Source: an uncultured Prevotellaceae bacterium
Lineage (GTDB): Bacteria; Bacteroidota; Bacteroidia; Bacteroidales; Bacteroidaceae
Direction: 5' to 3'
DNA: 64,000 nt
NCBI GenBank assembly: GCA_900318815.1
Contig: ONMA01000008.1
Coordinates: forward strand, 1-64,000
Every line of letters starts with the position of its first letter. Within the stretch, counting starts at the first letter, position 1. The position numbers and the translations under genes are program-made. This document shows positions 35,508 to 44,355 of this stretch, piece after piece. Under the pieces are notes generated by a model that saw only the letters and a list, made by a program, of their open reading frames with translations, ran no database searches and was not told the DNA's origin.

Positions 35508-36386
35508 ATGAAACAGAATCAACAGAATCCAGTCGTGATGAATCCTACTTACCGCCTCCTGGCCATCGTGTCGGGCTGTATCTTTGCCGTCATCGTACTC
35601 TTCATGACCTGCTGTACCGTCGTCGACTCTGGCGAGGTGGGTATCAAGTTCCACAAGTGGTCGGCTTCGGAGCAGGACTACGGCGGCGTGGAAGGCACCT
35701 GCAAGGGATGGGTGTTCTACAACCCCATCACCACCAACGTGTTCACCTACCCCACCTTCACCCAGCGCAAGCAGTATGAGACCTTCTCCGTCAACGCCAA
35801 GGATGCCTCGCTCTTCGAGATGGATCCCACCATTGCCTATCGCATCAACCCCGACAAGGCTTGCGACATCTTCGTGAAGTATCGCGTCGGCGTGAAGGAG
35901 CTGGAGGAAGGCTACATCCGCACCTGCATCTACGAGGCTTATAGAACCTGTGCCAACCAGTACACGAGCGACTCGCTCATGTCAAACCGTGCCAACTTCG
36001 AGCGCGACGTGCGCAGCCGTTTAGAGAAGTCGCTTATGGCCGAAGGCTTCCTGGTGGAGGAGTTCACCAGTAAGATTACGCCTCCCCACTCGCTGCTCTC
36101 GATGATTGATGCCAAGAATACCGCCATCCAGAGTGCCTTGAAGGCCGAGAATGAAGTGAAGGAGGCCGAGGCCAACGCCAAGATTGCCGTAGCCAAGGCC
36201 GAGGGTGCTGCCAAGGCCATGAAGATCAAGGCCGATGCAGAGGCTTACTACAACAGGACTATAGCGGCTTCGCTCTCGCCGATGATTGTGCAGGAGGATA
36301 TGATTGAGAAGTGGGACGGCAAGATGCCGCTCATCGTGGGTGGCAACGGCATGATGCTCGACGTTTCAAAAGTTATAGGCAAGTGA
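35508..36386 (+). CDS. SPFH/prohibitin-family membrane protein
   Basis: 292 residues. One membrane segment (about 15-35) and an SPFH domain (VVDSGEVGIKFHKWSA... to the coiled coil KAENEVKEAEANAKIAVAKAEG). Such proteins form membrane-bound oligomers of uncertain role. Its stop overlaps the acetylesterase start as TGATG. Confidence 0.85.
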   Translation: MKQNQQNPVVMNPTYRLLAIVSGCIFAVIVLFMTCCTVVDSGEVGIKFHKWSASEQDYGGVEGTCKGWVFYNPITTNVFTYPTFTQRKQYETFSVNAKDASLFEMDPTIAYRINPDKACDIFVKYRVGVKELEEGYIRTCIYEAYRTCANQYTSDSLMSNRANFERDVRSRLEKSLMAEGFLVEEFTSKITPPHSLLSMIDAKNTAIQSALKAENEVKEAEANAKIAVAKAEGAAKAMKIKADAEAYYNRTIAASLSPMIVQEDMIEKWDGKMPLIVGGNGMMLDVSKVIGK

Positions 36387-37393
36387 TGAAGAAGCTCAGA
36401 CTACTAACCCTTGTGACGGCCCTACTGCTGTTGCTCACGGCTGCCACCAACGAGAAGAAGACCACCATCTTCATCATCGGCGATTCCACCGCTGCCAACA
36501 AGGACATCAGCGGCGGCAAGCAGGAACGTGGCTGGGGCATGGCTCTGTCATGCTACTTCGACGACAACATCGTCGTTGACAACCACGCCGTGAATGGCCG
36601 CTCCTCGCTCTCGTTCATCAACGAGGGACGCTGGGACAAGGTGCTGGAGAAGATGAAGCCTGGCGACTTCGTAATTATCCAGTTCGGACACAACGACGAG
36701 AAGCCCAAGGCCGACCGCCATACCGACCCGGGTTCCACTTTCGACTATAATCTGGCCAAGTTTGTGCGCGAAACCCGTGAGCATGGGGGCATTCCCGTGC
36801 TGATGAACTGCGTGGTGCGACGCAACTTCTTCGTCAACGTCCCCGAGAACGACGATGACGAGAAACTGCGCACGACCACCTTCAAGGACGGCGTGAAGAT
36901 GGTGGAGGGCGACACGCTCATCGACACCCACGGCCTTTATCGCATAGCCCCGCGCGACGTGGCCCAGCGCATGAATTGCCACTTCGTCGATGCCAACCGC
37001 ATCACCCATGAACTCGAGCAGGGACTTGGCACCGAGGCTTCGAAGAAACTGCACATGTGGTTCCTGCCCGGCGAGGAGCCCAGCGTGCCCAACGGCCGTC
37101 AGGACAACACGCACTATAACGTACATGGTGCCCACGTCGTGGCCCGGCTTCTGGCCGATGCGCTCTGCGAGGAGGTGCCTTTGCTGAAGAAGTATCGCAC
37201 GGAGGCCGACATCACCGTCGACCTGCAGGGACGGGGCGACTATCTCGACTTGCAGAAGGCCGTCAGCCAGGCCCTGCTCAACCCGAAGTCCGAGACCACC
37301 ATCCAGCTCTTGGGCGGCGAGTGGACGAAGCCCGTGTTGCCCAAGAAGCACTCCATCAGGTTCATCATGCGCGAGGGAGCCACTTGGAAATAG
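36386..37393 (+). CDS. SGNH hydrolase, rhamnogalacturonan acetylesterase-like, with truncated pectinesterase-like tail
   Basis: 335 residues with a signal peptide (MKKLRLLTLVTALLLLLTAA). GDSTAANK, GHND and DNTHYNVHGA give the SGNH catalytic Ser, the oxyanion Asn and the Asp-His pair, as in carbohydrate esterase family 12. Residues about 268-335 (DITVDLQGRGDYLDLQKAVSQA...) look like the first strands of a CE8 pectinesterase, but the protein ends there. It should remove acetyl groups from pectin outside the cytoplasm. It is the last gene of the Fur-purA-hisS-SPFH run. Confidence 0.82.
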   Translation: MKKLRLLTLVTALLLLLTAATNEKKTTIFIIGDSTAANKDISGGKQERGWGMALSCYFDDNIVVDNHAVNGRSSLSFINEGRWDKVLEKMKPGDFVIIQFGHNDEKPKADRHTDPGSTFDYNLAKFVRETREHGGIPVLMNCVVRRNFFVNVPENDDDEKLRTTTFKDGVKMVEGDTLIDTHGLYRIAPRDVAQRMNCHFVDANRITHELEQGLGTEASKKLHMWFLPGEEPSVPNGRQDNTHYNVHGAHVVARLLADALCEEVPLLKKYRTEADITVDLQGRGDYLDLQKAVSQALLNPKSETTIQLLGGEWTKPVLPKKHSIRFIMREGATWK

Positions 37394-37423
37394 GGCTACA
37401 GCATAGACGTTGTATAAATTACG

Positions 37424-37462
37424 AAATAAATCCTGCAAATTACTTGCGGGATTTATTTTTTC
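37424..37462 (+). terminator. rho-independent terminator of the purA-hisS operon
   Basis: aaataaatcctgcaa (37424-37438) pairs with ttgcgggatttattt (37444-37458), followed by TTT. The next promoter begins directly after it. Confidence 0.8.
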
Positions 37463-37466
37463 TGCG

Positions 37467-37474
37467 TATCTTTG
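37467..37474 (+). promoter_or_regulatory. -7 box of the rubrerythrin gene
   Basis: TATCTTTG, 45 bases before the ATG at 37519. Confidence 0.65.
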
Positions 37475-37518
37475 CGAAAACATTTTTACCTAACTAAACA
37501 AATATTTAATTTACTCTT

Positions 37519-38076
37519 ATGAAGAAAAAGTTTATTTGCGCCGTTTGTGGATATATCTATGAAGGCGATGCTGCTCCCGAGAAGTGCCCCATCTGTAAGG
37601 CTCCTGCCTCCAAGTTCTCAGAACTGAAGGATGATGCCGATATGACCTATGCCACCGTCCACAAGATTGGCGACGGCAAGCCCGAGGGTGTCAGCGAGGA
37701 AATGATCAACGACCTGCGCAACCACTTCAACGGCGAGTGCGGCGAGGTAGGCATGTACTTGGCTATGGCCCGCCAGGCCGACCGCGAGGGTTATCCCGAG
37801 ATTGCCGAGGCCTTCAAGCGCTATGCCTTCGAGGAGGCCGACCACGCCAGCCGCTTTGCCGAGCTGCTGGGCGAGTGCGTATGGGACACCAAGACCAACT
37901 TGGAGAAGCGTGCCGCTGCCGAAGCAGGTGCCTGCGAGGACAAGTTCCGCATCGCCAAGAATGCCAAGGCCGCCGGTTTCGATGCCATTCACGACACAGT
38001 TCACGAGATGGCCAAGGATGAGGCTCGTCATGGTGCCGGCTTCGCTGGTCTGCTCAAGCGCTATTTCGGCAAGTAA
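37519..38076 (+). CDS. rubrerythrin with N-terminal rubredoxin domain (reverse rubrerythrin)
   Basis: 185 residues. [10 protein letters not shown] and CPICKAP form the rubredoxin iron site at the N-terminus; the diiron helices follow with [30 protein letters not shown] and [10 protein letters not shown]. It reduces peroxide in anaerobes. The domain order, rubredoxin first, is the reverse of classical rubrerythrin. Confidence 0.92.
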   Translation: MKKKFICAVCGYIYEGDAAPEKCPICKAPASKFSELKDDADMTYATVHKIGDGKPEGVSEEMINDLRNHFNGECGEVGMYLAMARQADREGYPEIAEAFKRYAFEEADHASRFAELLGECVWDTKTNLEKRAAAEAGACEDKFRIAKNAKAAGFDAIHDTVHEMAKDEARHGAGFAGLLKRYFGK

Positions 38077-38271
38077 GTAACGAAAAAAATAAGCGGGTAT
38101 AGAATTCCGCAAGCGGTCTGATAAAAAACATAATAAAACAAATAAAACCAAATAAAACCATCATTGTTTTTTCTTGTTTTTCCTGTTTTTTTATGTTTTT
38201 CTTAAAGGCGCAAAGCGCACAAATCATACCATGCTCTTTTTTTCATAATTACTAAAAAGCAATAAAAGCGT

Positions 38272-38313
38272 AAAAAATCCGTTTTATCAGTATGATGATG
38301 AAACGGATTTTTT
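38272..38313 (+). promoter_or_regulatory. hairpin spanning the lipoprotein start codon
   Basis: aaaaaatccgttt (38272-38284) pairs perfectly over 13 bases with aaacggatttttt (38301-38313). The 16-base loop contains the ATG codons at 38292-38299, and the stem ends in a T run. It could hide the start or act as a terminator. Confidence 0.6.
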
Positions 38314-39638
38314 TATTTTTCGCCATACTGGCAGCTCTTGCCGCCTGTTCCGACAACGACTCCTTTACCACCTCGCCGTCGGCACGTCTCACTTTTTCCG
38401 TCGACTCGGTGAAGATGGACACCGTCTTCTCTACCGTCGGCTCGTCCACCTACACGTTCTGGGCATTCAACAACGCCTCCGACGGCATACGCCTGAAGAG
38501 CGTTCGACTGCGCTCCGGCAACCAGACGGGATTCCGTGTCAACGTGGATGGCAGCTATCTCGACAACAGCCTCGGCTCGGTAGTGACCGACCTCGAAGTG
38601 AGGAAGGGCGACAGCATCCGCATCTTCGTGGAACTGACCGCCCCGGAGAACGGTCTCGAAGAGGCACAATTGTTGGAGGACGACCTGGTGTTTGCCCTTG
38701 AGAGCGGCGTGGAGCAGCGCGTTTGCCTGCATGCCTACGCTTGGGATGCTATCCAGATGCGCGACGTTATCGTCAGCCGCGACTCGCTCATCGAATCGCG
38801 CAAGCCCATCGTGGTCTACGGGGGCATTCGCGTGGACAGCGCGGCTACGCTCATCGTGCGCAACTCCACCCTCTTCTTCCACGACAAAGCGGGTATCGAC
38901 GTCTACGGGACGGTACAGATGGAAAGGACACTATTGCGCGGCGACCGCCTCGACCACATGTTCGACTATCTGCCCTACGACCGGGTGAGCGGCCAATGGC
39001 GCGGCCTGCATTTCTATTCCTCTTCCTTTGGCAACATCATGACCGATACGGAGATACGTAACCCCGAGGACGGCATCGTCATCGACTCGGCCTTGGTGTC
39101 GCCCGAAGACCAGCGCCTCTACATGGAACGCTGCATCGTTCACAACTGCAAGGGCGACGGTCTCAAAGCTTATAATGCTTACGTCGGCCTGCTGCGCTGC
39201 CAGCTCACCAACGCCCAGGGCGACTGCATGGCCGTCTATGGCGGTGTGGCCATCCTCGACCGCTGCACGCTGGCGCAGTTCTATCCTTTCGTCGGGGGAC
39301 GTGGTGCCGCCCTTCGCTTCACCAATTACTTTCAGGAATACGACTATCCCCTACTCCAGTTCACCTGTTCCAACTCCATCGTGACGGGCTATGCCGACGA
39401 CGTGGTGATGGGCGATAAACGCGACACCACCGTCACCTACAACTATTTCTTTGAGAACAGTCTCCTGCGCACCCCGGAAGTCTCCGACACTACCCGTTTC
39501 GTCAATATCACCTGGGAGGAACCCAAGGACACCACGACGGGCGGCAAGAAGCATTTCGTTCTCATCGACGAGCAGAACCTCCGTTACGACTTCCACCTCG
39601 ACTCCCTCTCCACCGCGCAAGGCAAGGGTTGTTATTAG
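38292..39638 (+). CDS. lipoprotein with right-handed beta-helix
   Basis: 448 residues. Lipobox LAACS with Cys near 19 after the signal. After an N-terminal sandwich-like part, repeated short strands (VYGTVQMERTLLRGDRL, AYVGLLRCQLTNAQGDC, VYGGVAILDRCTL) indicate a parallel beta-helix. It is likely exposed at the cell surface or periplasm; substrate unknown. It ends TAQGKGCY just before tandem repeats, and a typical C-terminal DIGAYE-type end is missing, so it may be truncated. Confidence 0.8.
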   Translation: MMMKRIFLFFAILAALAACSDNDSFTTSPSARLTFSVDSVKMDTVFSTVGSSTYTFWAFNNASDGIRLKSVRLRSGNQTGFRVNVDGSYLDNSLGSVVTDLEVRKGDSIRIFVELTAPENGLEEAQLLEDDLVFALESGVEQRVCLHAYAWDAIQMRDVIVSRDSLIESRKPIVVYGGIRVDSAATLIVRNSTLFFHDKAGIDVYGTVQMERTLLRGDRLDHMFDYLPYDRVSGQWRGLHFYSSSFGNIMTDTEIRNPEDGIVIDSALVSPEDQRLYMERCIVHNCKGDGLKAYNAYVGLLRCQLTNAQGDCMAVYGGVAILDRCTLAQFYPFVGGRGAALRFTNYFQEYDYPLLQFTCSNSIVTGYADDVVMGDKRDTTVTYNYFFENSLLRTPEVSDTTRFVNITWEEPKDTTTGGKKHFVLIDEQNLRYDFHLDSLSTAQGKGCY

Positions 39639-39639
39639 A

Positions 39640-39770
39640 CGGTTAGTCGTTTTGACGGATAGACGGATGGACGGTTAGATGATTTGACGGCTAGACGGAT
39701 AGACGGTTAGATGATTTGACGGTTAGACGGATAGACGGATGGACGGTTTTACGATTAGATGATTACTTAC
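39640..39770. repeat. imperfect tandem repeats of tagacggatagacgg
   Basis: Several units of gacggatagacgg and gacggttagatgattt follow the lipoprotein stop. They may be responsible for changing the end of the gene. Confidence 0.85.
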
Positions 39771-39952
39771 TTTAGTTTTGGAAGTTCGCGCAGCTAAGGC
39801 CGAAGGCCTGATAGATTACAGACGGGGGTGTAACCCCCCGGTAAAAAGTACAGAGTTGAAAAGCCCTGAAAGGGCGACAGACTATTTTGCGGCAGTATTC
39901 TGTCGCCCCTTCTGATTGACCGTGCCAATATCAAAACAGGTTCTCATACAAT
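39771..39952. other. intergenic stretch with hairpins
   Basis: gggggtgtaaccccc and agccctgaaagggc hairpins at about 39823-39895; no gene. Confidence 0.4.
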
Positions 39953-40070
39953 TATATACTAAGATTTTCTTGTTTAAGGGTGACAGGGTGACAGAATGCC
40001 GATGTACAGGGCGTTTGCACCCTATTTAGAGGGTGACAAGGGTGACAGAAGGGTGACAGGAATCATGCCT
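39953..40070 (+). repeat. GGTGACAG repeat, copy A
   Basis: Shares gggtgacagggtgacagaat and the following gcgtttgcacc block with copies at 44175-44306 (minus) and 62943-63074 (plus). Confidence 0.88.
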
Positions 40071-40081
40071 GTTTACACTTG

Positions 40082-40162
40082 AATTCTCGAGAGAATTGAG
40101 GCGTAAAGAACATCTTTACCCTTGCCAAACAGCATACTTACTGATCAATTCTCTCGAGAATT
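40082..40162. repeat. 18-bp inverted repeat
   Basis: aattctcgagagaattga (40082-40099) and its reverse complement at 40145-40162, 45 bases apart. Confidence 0.85.
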
Positions 40163-40205
40163 GAGCGACGTCCGGCTTACTTTCTCTGTTAGTCTGTCAT
40201 CTTTG

Positions 40206-40358
40206 TCACCCTCCAAAAGGGTGCAAATGACCTGTTTGTCGGCATTCTGTCGCCCATCGGTGAATCTTATCCCTTGTGATTCCATACTTCTCAGGGTTCG
40301 CCGTCATATCTCTAGCCAACATTACCATTTCTTCCGTTGATAGTTTATTATGTTCCAT
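40206..40358 (-). CDS. 50-residue ORF related to the GGTGACAG repeat
   Basis: MEHNKLSTEEMVMLARDM... ends ATECRQTGHLHPFGG. The last part is the translated form of the GGTGACAG repeat, here without the stop found in other copies. It has a plausible start and protein-like composition, so it may be the least decayed copy of the parent gene. Function unknown. Confidence 0.4.
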   Translation of the reverse strand: MEHNKLSTEEMVMLARDMTANPEKYGITRDKIHRWATECRQTGHLHPFGG

Positions 40359-40549
40359 ATAATGAGTTTACAAAAGTGACAAAGGATGTCAGTGCAAAAG
40401 ACGACCACCGATTCAAGTCTCTCTTCAAACCACTTGATGGTTCTAAAGAAATAGTTATACTCCGTTCTGTATTAAACTACTTGAACGATAAGCAATATAA
40501 ATGTGACATAGCAGAACTCCAGAAGATATTTGAAAAGGACAAAGAATAA
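40349..40549 (+). pseudogene. coding-like 3' fragment
   Basis: The frame ending KSLFKPLDGSKEIVILRSV... IFEKDKE looks like the end of a gene, but lacks a good start (only TTG). Its last 27 bases, from 40541, recur at 58996 and 60494. Confidence 0.35.
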
Positions 40550-40576
40550 ACATACAAAAACACCTTATATAATAGA

Positions 40577-40669
40577 TTAGGTGAAGATTTCTTCCTGTGT
40601 GGTCATGCCAATCTTCACAAGCCCTGGCATTACAGGATTAGTTAAAAGATAAACTATTCCGTATTCCAT
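40577..40669 (-). pseudogene. GIY-YIG nuclease N-terminal fragment
   Basis: 30 codons (MEYGIVYLLTNPVMPGLVKIG then MTTQEEIFT) match the start of a GIY-YIG/T5orf172-type domain and stop after the first strand pair. It lies downstream of the MmeI-like gene and is cut off by the 40541-40567 repeat. Confidence 0.65.
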
Positions 40670-40740
40670 ATTTATGCCTCAAAATATTGGTATATCAGGA
40701 TTTATTATAGAGAAATCAACATTTGGCTTGTTCATAAGTA

Positions 40741-43671
40741 TCAATTGTTTTTTGTCAATTCTTGATATAACTTGAATAGGTTTGCAACAACCATGCTCTC
40801 TTGATTATCTCTACTGTTTTTCCAGCCGTATGCAGCCATCACTGCCTTATCGTTTTCCTCATGGGCATTAAGGAGGTCAGCAGGCATGAATTTCTCGCTA
40901 TAAAGGGCAGCCAGTGCGCTGTCAGGATATTTGGCACGAACATCAAGAATGGCCTGTGCCGTCTGTTCTATCTTTGCTTTCTGTGCTTCTGTAGGCTCTG
41001 GCCAAGGGAAGTTGTTATAGACAATATCAGTTGAATAGCGATAATCACTTTTCAATCTTCCACAGACAACCCGCATCCAAGCCATGTGAATAATGGAAGT
41101 GAGCACACCGAAATGGTATAAGGAGGCGTTGGGGATAATAAGTACCAGGTTGCTGGCCACTACATGGGGAGAAACAAATCCCATAGGCACATAACGACGC
41201 TTCTCTGATGAAACACTTGGCACTATAATATAGGTATCCTTAGGTTGTCGGTTCTCCGTGAACAGTGTCGGGAATTTTGCCCATTGGCGCGTAGCGGCTT
41301 TTGGGCTCGCATTGCGGCATTCACGGACGGCAGCAATACGCCGTGCCAATTCTGCACTATGCATCAAGTCATCGGGATTGGCTCCGTCAAGCCATAGGCA
41401 ATAACGTTCTTTACCCTTGATAAACTCGTCGGCACCAACAAACGGACGCACATAGCGTGACAACACCGGACTCTTCTTTAGCAATTCTTCCCGCTCCTCT
41501 GATGACAGAAGGAGGTTGCCGCCATCAGTAGGCTGGCTTCCTTTCATCATCTGCGGCACACCCACACAAAGCGGTTTTTTGCGCTTGTCAACAAAGACGG
41601 TTGGTGCATCTATCAGATACGGATTAATATTATCAGCCTTGATGATATGCTTGCCGTCGAAGATAAACTTTTCCTTCGATTCAGGGCTATACAAACTGCT
41701 GAATCCAATAATCACGCAATGGACGTGGGCTTTGAGCGTAGCCTCGCTATCCCATTGGAATGTACGGTAAGCGAAGTCTATGCGCATCCCATATTGTTCC
41801 ATCAGCATTTTCCAGATAGCCGACACCTGTTCACCCTGTGTGATGCTATTGGTAGAGACAAGAGCCGCCTTCACCTCGGAGTTTTGCATCAGTTTGGCAG
41901 CCTTGTAGTACCATCCTGCAACATAGTCGAGATTCTTCCCACATTCACGACATACGATGGAAAGGTCTTCCTTTTGTCGTTCGGACTGGAATGTATATCC
42001 CACAAACGGCGGATTGCCAATGATATAGTCAAAACGGACTTCTAACCTTGTGGTTGTAGGTTTGAGTTCGCTGTCATAGTGAGCAGTAACAAGATTAATA
42101 TCGTCATATTCCACAACAGGTTCGCTTGCCTTCCATTGACTTTTGTCTTCGTGAATGATATGTGCGTTCTTAGCATAAATAGTAGTAACGTCTGTAGGAT
42201 ACTCCATCACGTCCCATTCCATTCTCAGCGCATTACCCTCACGAATGTTATTGTATGGTTTCAGCGGTAGGAAGTCGATGTCACGACGGATAATCTTCTC
42301 CGTCTCTCGTAGCATCTGAGCCTCTGAAATCCAGAGGGCAGTCGTGGCTACCGTTACGGCAAAGTCGTTAATCTCTATGCCGTAGAACTGTTGGATGCTG
42401 ACTTTAACTGGGTTCACCTCTTCAAAGCCAAGGAATGTCTGGCCGTGATAGCGCTCGCGGATAGCCTCGTTCTCTAAGCGGCGCAGCGAAAGGAATGTCT
42501 CGGTAAGGAAGTTTCCTGAGCCGCAGGCCGGGTCGAGAAATGTCAGCGACGAGAGCTTCATCTGATAATCATCCAGTTTCCGCTTACGCTGTTTCTCAAT
42601 CTTCTCTTCCAGTATCTCGTCAAGCTCATGGCGGAGGTCGTTCAGGAAAAGAGGGTCTATCACCTTGTGGATATTCTCAATGCTGGTATAATGCATGCCA
42701 CCACTGCGACGTGTTTCAGGATTCAGTGTGCTCTCGAACACGGCTCCGAAGATGGTGGGCGAAATCTCGCTCCAGTCGAAGTCAAGGCTAGCGTTTAGCA
42801 GCAACGTAGTACGAAGTTCCTCAGTGAACTGCGGTATTTCTATCTCCTCTTCAAACAATCCTCCGTTGGTGTAAGGAAATGCTTTCAGGTCGTCTTTCAG
42901 ATACTTGCTGCGCTTCTCCATCGGCGTGTTTAGCACTTCAAAGAGGTCACGTAAGGCTCGGCGCATGTCCTCGGCTTCATAGCGCACAAGGAAATCATGG
43001 AACTGGTCGTGCGTGAATATCTCGGCATCCTCGGCATAAAGACAGAACACGATACGGACACAGAGAATATTGAGCCAACGCAGGGCCTCCGGACTATTGT
43101 CATCGTATTGCTTCAGCAAAGCGTCGTAAATCTTGCCTACAATCTCGCCGGCCTGCATCGACACCCGCATTTCCTTACTCAGATGCTCGCTCTTCGCATC
43201 GACGAGGAACATCAGACGGTAATACTCTTTCCCCAAGTTCTCCAAAAGAATCTGCTCAGGCTCACCGTTTGGCTGTTCCATGTCATAGACCAAGAACTCA
43301 GAGAAGTTACAGGTCACAATCCAACGCGGATGCTCTGAAACTGGCAGGCTGACCACATAACGACGGGCTTGCTGGAAAGGGTTCAGCAATGAACCGTCGC
43401 TCTGACGAATGCCCGCCCGCAAGTCCTTGCCTAAAGACTTCTGCTCTATCAGAACTTTAGTAGAACGGATGCGTCCATCTATAAAGTTTGAGGCATCTAC
43501 CATGCGATGGTCTTCAAAAGTGATAAAACCATCCGAGGGCGTTTCTATTCCAAAGACATTTGAAAGCAAGTCAATCCAAAACGGTTGCGATTCGCCCCGT
43601 TCATATCCTCTGCCTTTCCAACGCTCTGCAAATTCAGCAGCCGCCATTGATATTTGTTTCTCTGTCTTCAT
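40741..43671 (-). CDS. MmeI-like single-chain restriction-modification enzyme (type IIG/IIL)
   Basis: 976 residues. Residues to about 180 form the nuclease region with D65 (FIDGRI) and E76-x-K78 (LIEQKS) as the D...ExK site; a helical spacer follows; the N6-adenine methylase domain has DPACGSGNFL at 380 and NPPF at 553; then a target-recognition domain and C-terminal region. One chain would both cut and methylate. It is flanked by repeats and gene fragments, and shares its upstream block with tnpB. No partner gene is needed. Confidence 0.9.
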   Translation of the reverse strand: MKTEKQISMAAAEFAERWKGRGYERGESQPFWIDLLSNVFGIETPSDGFITFEDHRMVDASNFIDGRIRSTKVLIEQKSLGKDLRAGIRQSDGSLLNPFQQARRYVVSLPVSEHPRWIVTCNFSEFLVYDMEQPNGEPEQILLENLGKEYYRLMFLVDAKSEHLSKEMRVSMQAGEIVGKIYDALLKQYDDNSPEALRWLNILCVRIVFCLYAEDAEIFTHDQFHDFLVRYEAEDMRRALRDLFEVLNTPMEKRSKYLKDDLKAFPYTNGGLFEEEIEIPQFTEELRTTLLLNASLDFDWSEISPTIFGAVFESTLNPETRRSGGMHYTSIENIHKVIDPLFLNDLRHELDEILEEKIEKQRKRKLDDYQMKLSSLTFLDPACGSGNFLTETFLSLRRLENEAIRERYHGQTFLGFEEVNPVKVSIQQFYGIEINDFAVTVATTALWISEAQMLRETEKIIRRDIDFLPLKPYNNIREGNALRMEWDVMEYPTDVTTIYAKNAHIIHEDKSQWKASEPVVEYDDINLVTAHYDSELKPTTTRLEVRFDYIIGNPPFVGYTFQSERQKEDLSIVCRECGKNLDYVAGWYYKAAKLMQNSEVKAALVSTNSITQGEQVSAIWKMLMEQYGMRIDFAYRTFQWDSEATLKAHVHCVIIGFSSLYSPESKEKFIFDGKHIIKADNINPYLIDAPTVFVDKRKKPLCVGVPQMMKGSQPTDGGNLLLSSEEREELLKKSPVLSRYVRPFVGADEFIKGKERYCLWLDGANPDDLMHSAELARRIAAVRECRNASPKAATRQWAKFPTLFTENRQPKDTYIIVPSVSSEKRRYVPMGFVSPHVVASNLVLIIPNASLYHFGVLTSIIHMAWMRVVCGRLKSDYRYSTDIVYNNFPWPEPTEAQKAKIEQTAQAILDVRAKYPDSALAALYSEKFMPADLLNAHEENDKAVMAAYGWKNSRDNQESMVVANLFKLYQELTKNN

Positions 43672-43698
43672 ATTTAGCCTTGACTATTATTTATTGCG

Positions 43699-43706
43699 CA
43701 AATTTA
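43699..43706 (-). promoter_or_regulatory. -7 box of the MmeI-like gene
   Basis: TAAATTTG on the minus strand, about 28 bases before the start at 43671. Similarity to the tnpB upstream region begins right behind it. Confidence 0.6.
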
Positions 43707-43707
43707 C

Positions 43708-43895
43708 TCATTATTATTGACTTTCGGATGTTTTTTGATAAGAAAAAACAAAAATCTTAACCACTTTTAGATGTGCTGTGTAATATCTGGTACATTGTTT
43801 CAGGATTATTTGCTATATATGCGGTTATATCATCAATGAAGGGTTGGAGATTGTTGGAATGGTAAGTAAATCGAACTTGAAAACAGGCTGCCCCT
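43708..43895 (-). repeat. ~190-bp block upstream of the MmeI-like gene (copy 1)
   Basis: Closely matches 62711-62898. On the minus strand both copies encode a C-terminal peptide CFQVRFTYHSN... ending MYQILHST, so it derives from the end of a lost gene. Confidence 0.9.
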
Positions 43896-43959
43896 CTATC
43901 TTTATTCTGCGCGGATGGATAGGCACGGAGCTGATCTTCTACCGCCCAGCCCCCCTTCT

Positions 43960-44024
43960 GAAGCCTCACCCCTCTCTTATATCTGTCCCCCTATAGGGGG
44001 ACTTAGATATGAGAGGGAGGCTCC
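43960..44024 (+). ncRNA. structured element, second copy
   Basis: gtccccc/gggggac and gaagcctc/gaggctcc are kept; the middle helix is now ctcttatatct/agatatgagag in place of catatt/aatatg. Confidence 0.55.
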
Positions 44025-44062
44025 TCTAATGAATGGACAAACAAATATGGTGTTTAGACCTC

Positions 44063-44106
44063 GTAAGTATGATACTTAGCACATGTAAATATGATACTTA
44101 GCAACC
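44063..44106. repeat. 22-bp repeats, two copies
   Basis: gtaagtatgatacttagcac and gtaaatatgatacttagcaa, each 22-bp units, as at 18938. Confidence 0.9.
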
Positions 44107-44174
44107 AAAAACAATATAGTTATGAAAGCAATAAGTAAACAGGTGCTGACGGATTAGCCCACGCCGCTGCTATG

Positions 44175-44306
44175 CAATAGCACGGAAAGCGTGAATCCTG
44201 TCACCCTTCTGTCACCCTTGTCACCCTAAAAAAAGGGTGCAAACGCCCTGTTTATCGGCATTCTGTCACCCTGTCACCCTTTTTTGAAAAAATCCTAGTA
44301 TATAAT
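44175..44306 (-). repeat. GGTGACAG repeat, copy B
   Basis: Minus-strand copy, almost identical to 62943-63074 and including its ggaatcacgctttccgtg end. Confidence 0.9.
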
Positions 44307-44350
44307 AAAAAAGAAATTCGGAAAGAATGATTTCTCATTCTTTCCGAAAC
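44304..44350 (-). terminator. terminator of tRNA-Arg
   Basis: ttcggaaagaatga (44317-44330) pairs perfectly with tcattctttccgaa (44335-44348); on the minus strand a T-rich tract follows. Confidence 0.85.
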
Positions 44351-44355
44351 TTCTG

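Larger units (their letters stand above)
43907..44157 (+). pseudogene. degraded copy of the 17.6-19.1 kb mobile module
   Basis: 43907-43933 matches the ATPase gene at 17579-17605; a deletion of about 440 bases follows; then the gene end, the structured element (43960-44024), two 22-bp repeats (44063-44106) and a 12-codon start of the HTH gene (44122-44157, MKAISKQVLTD then stop). Confidence 0.85.
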
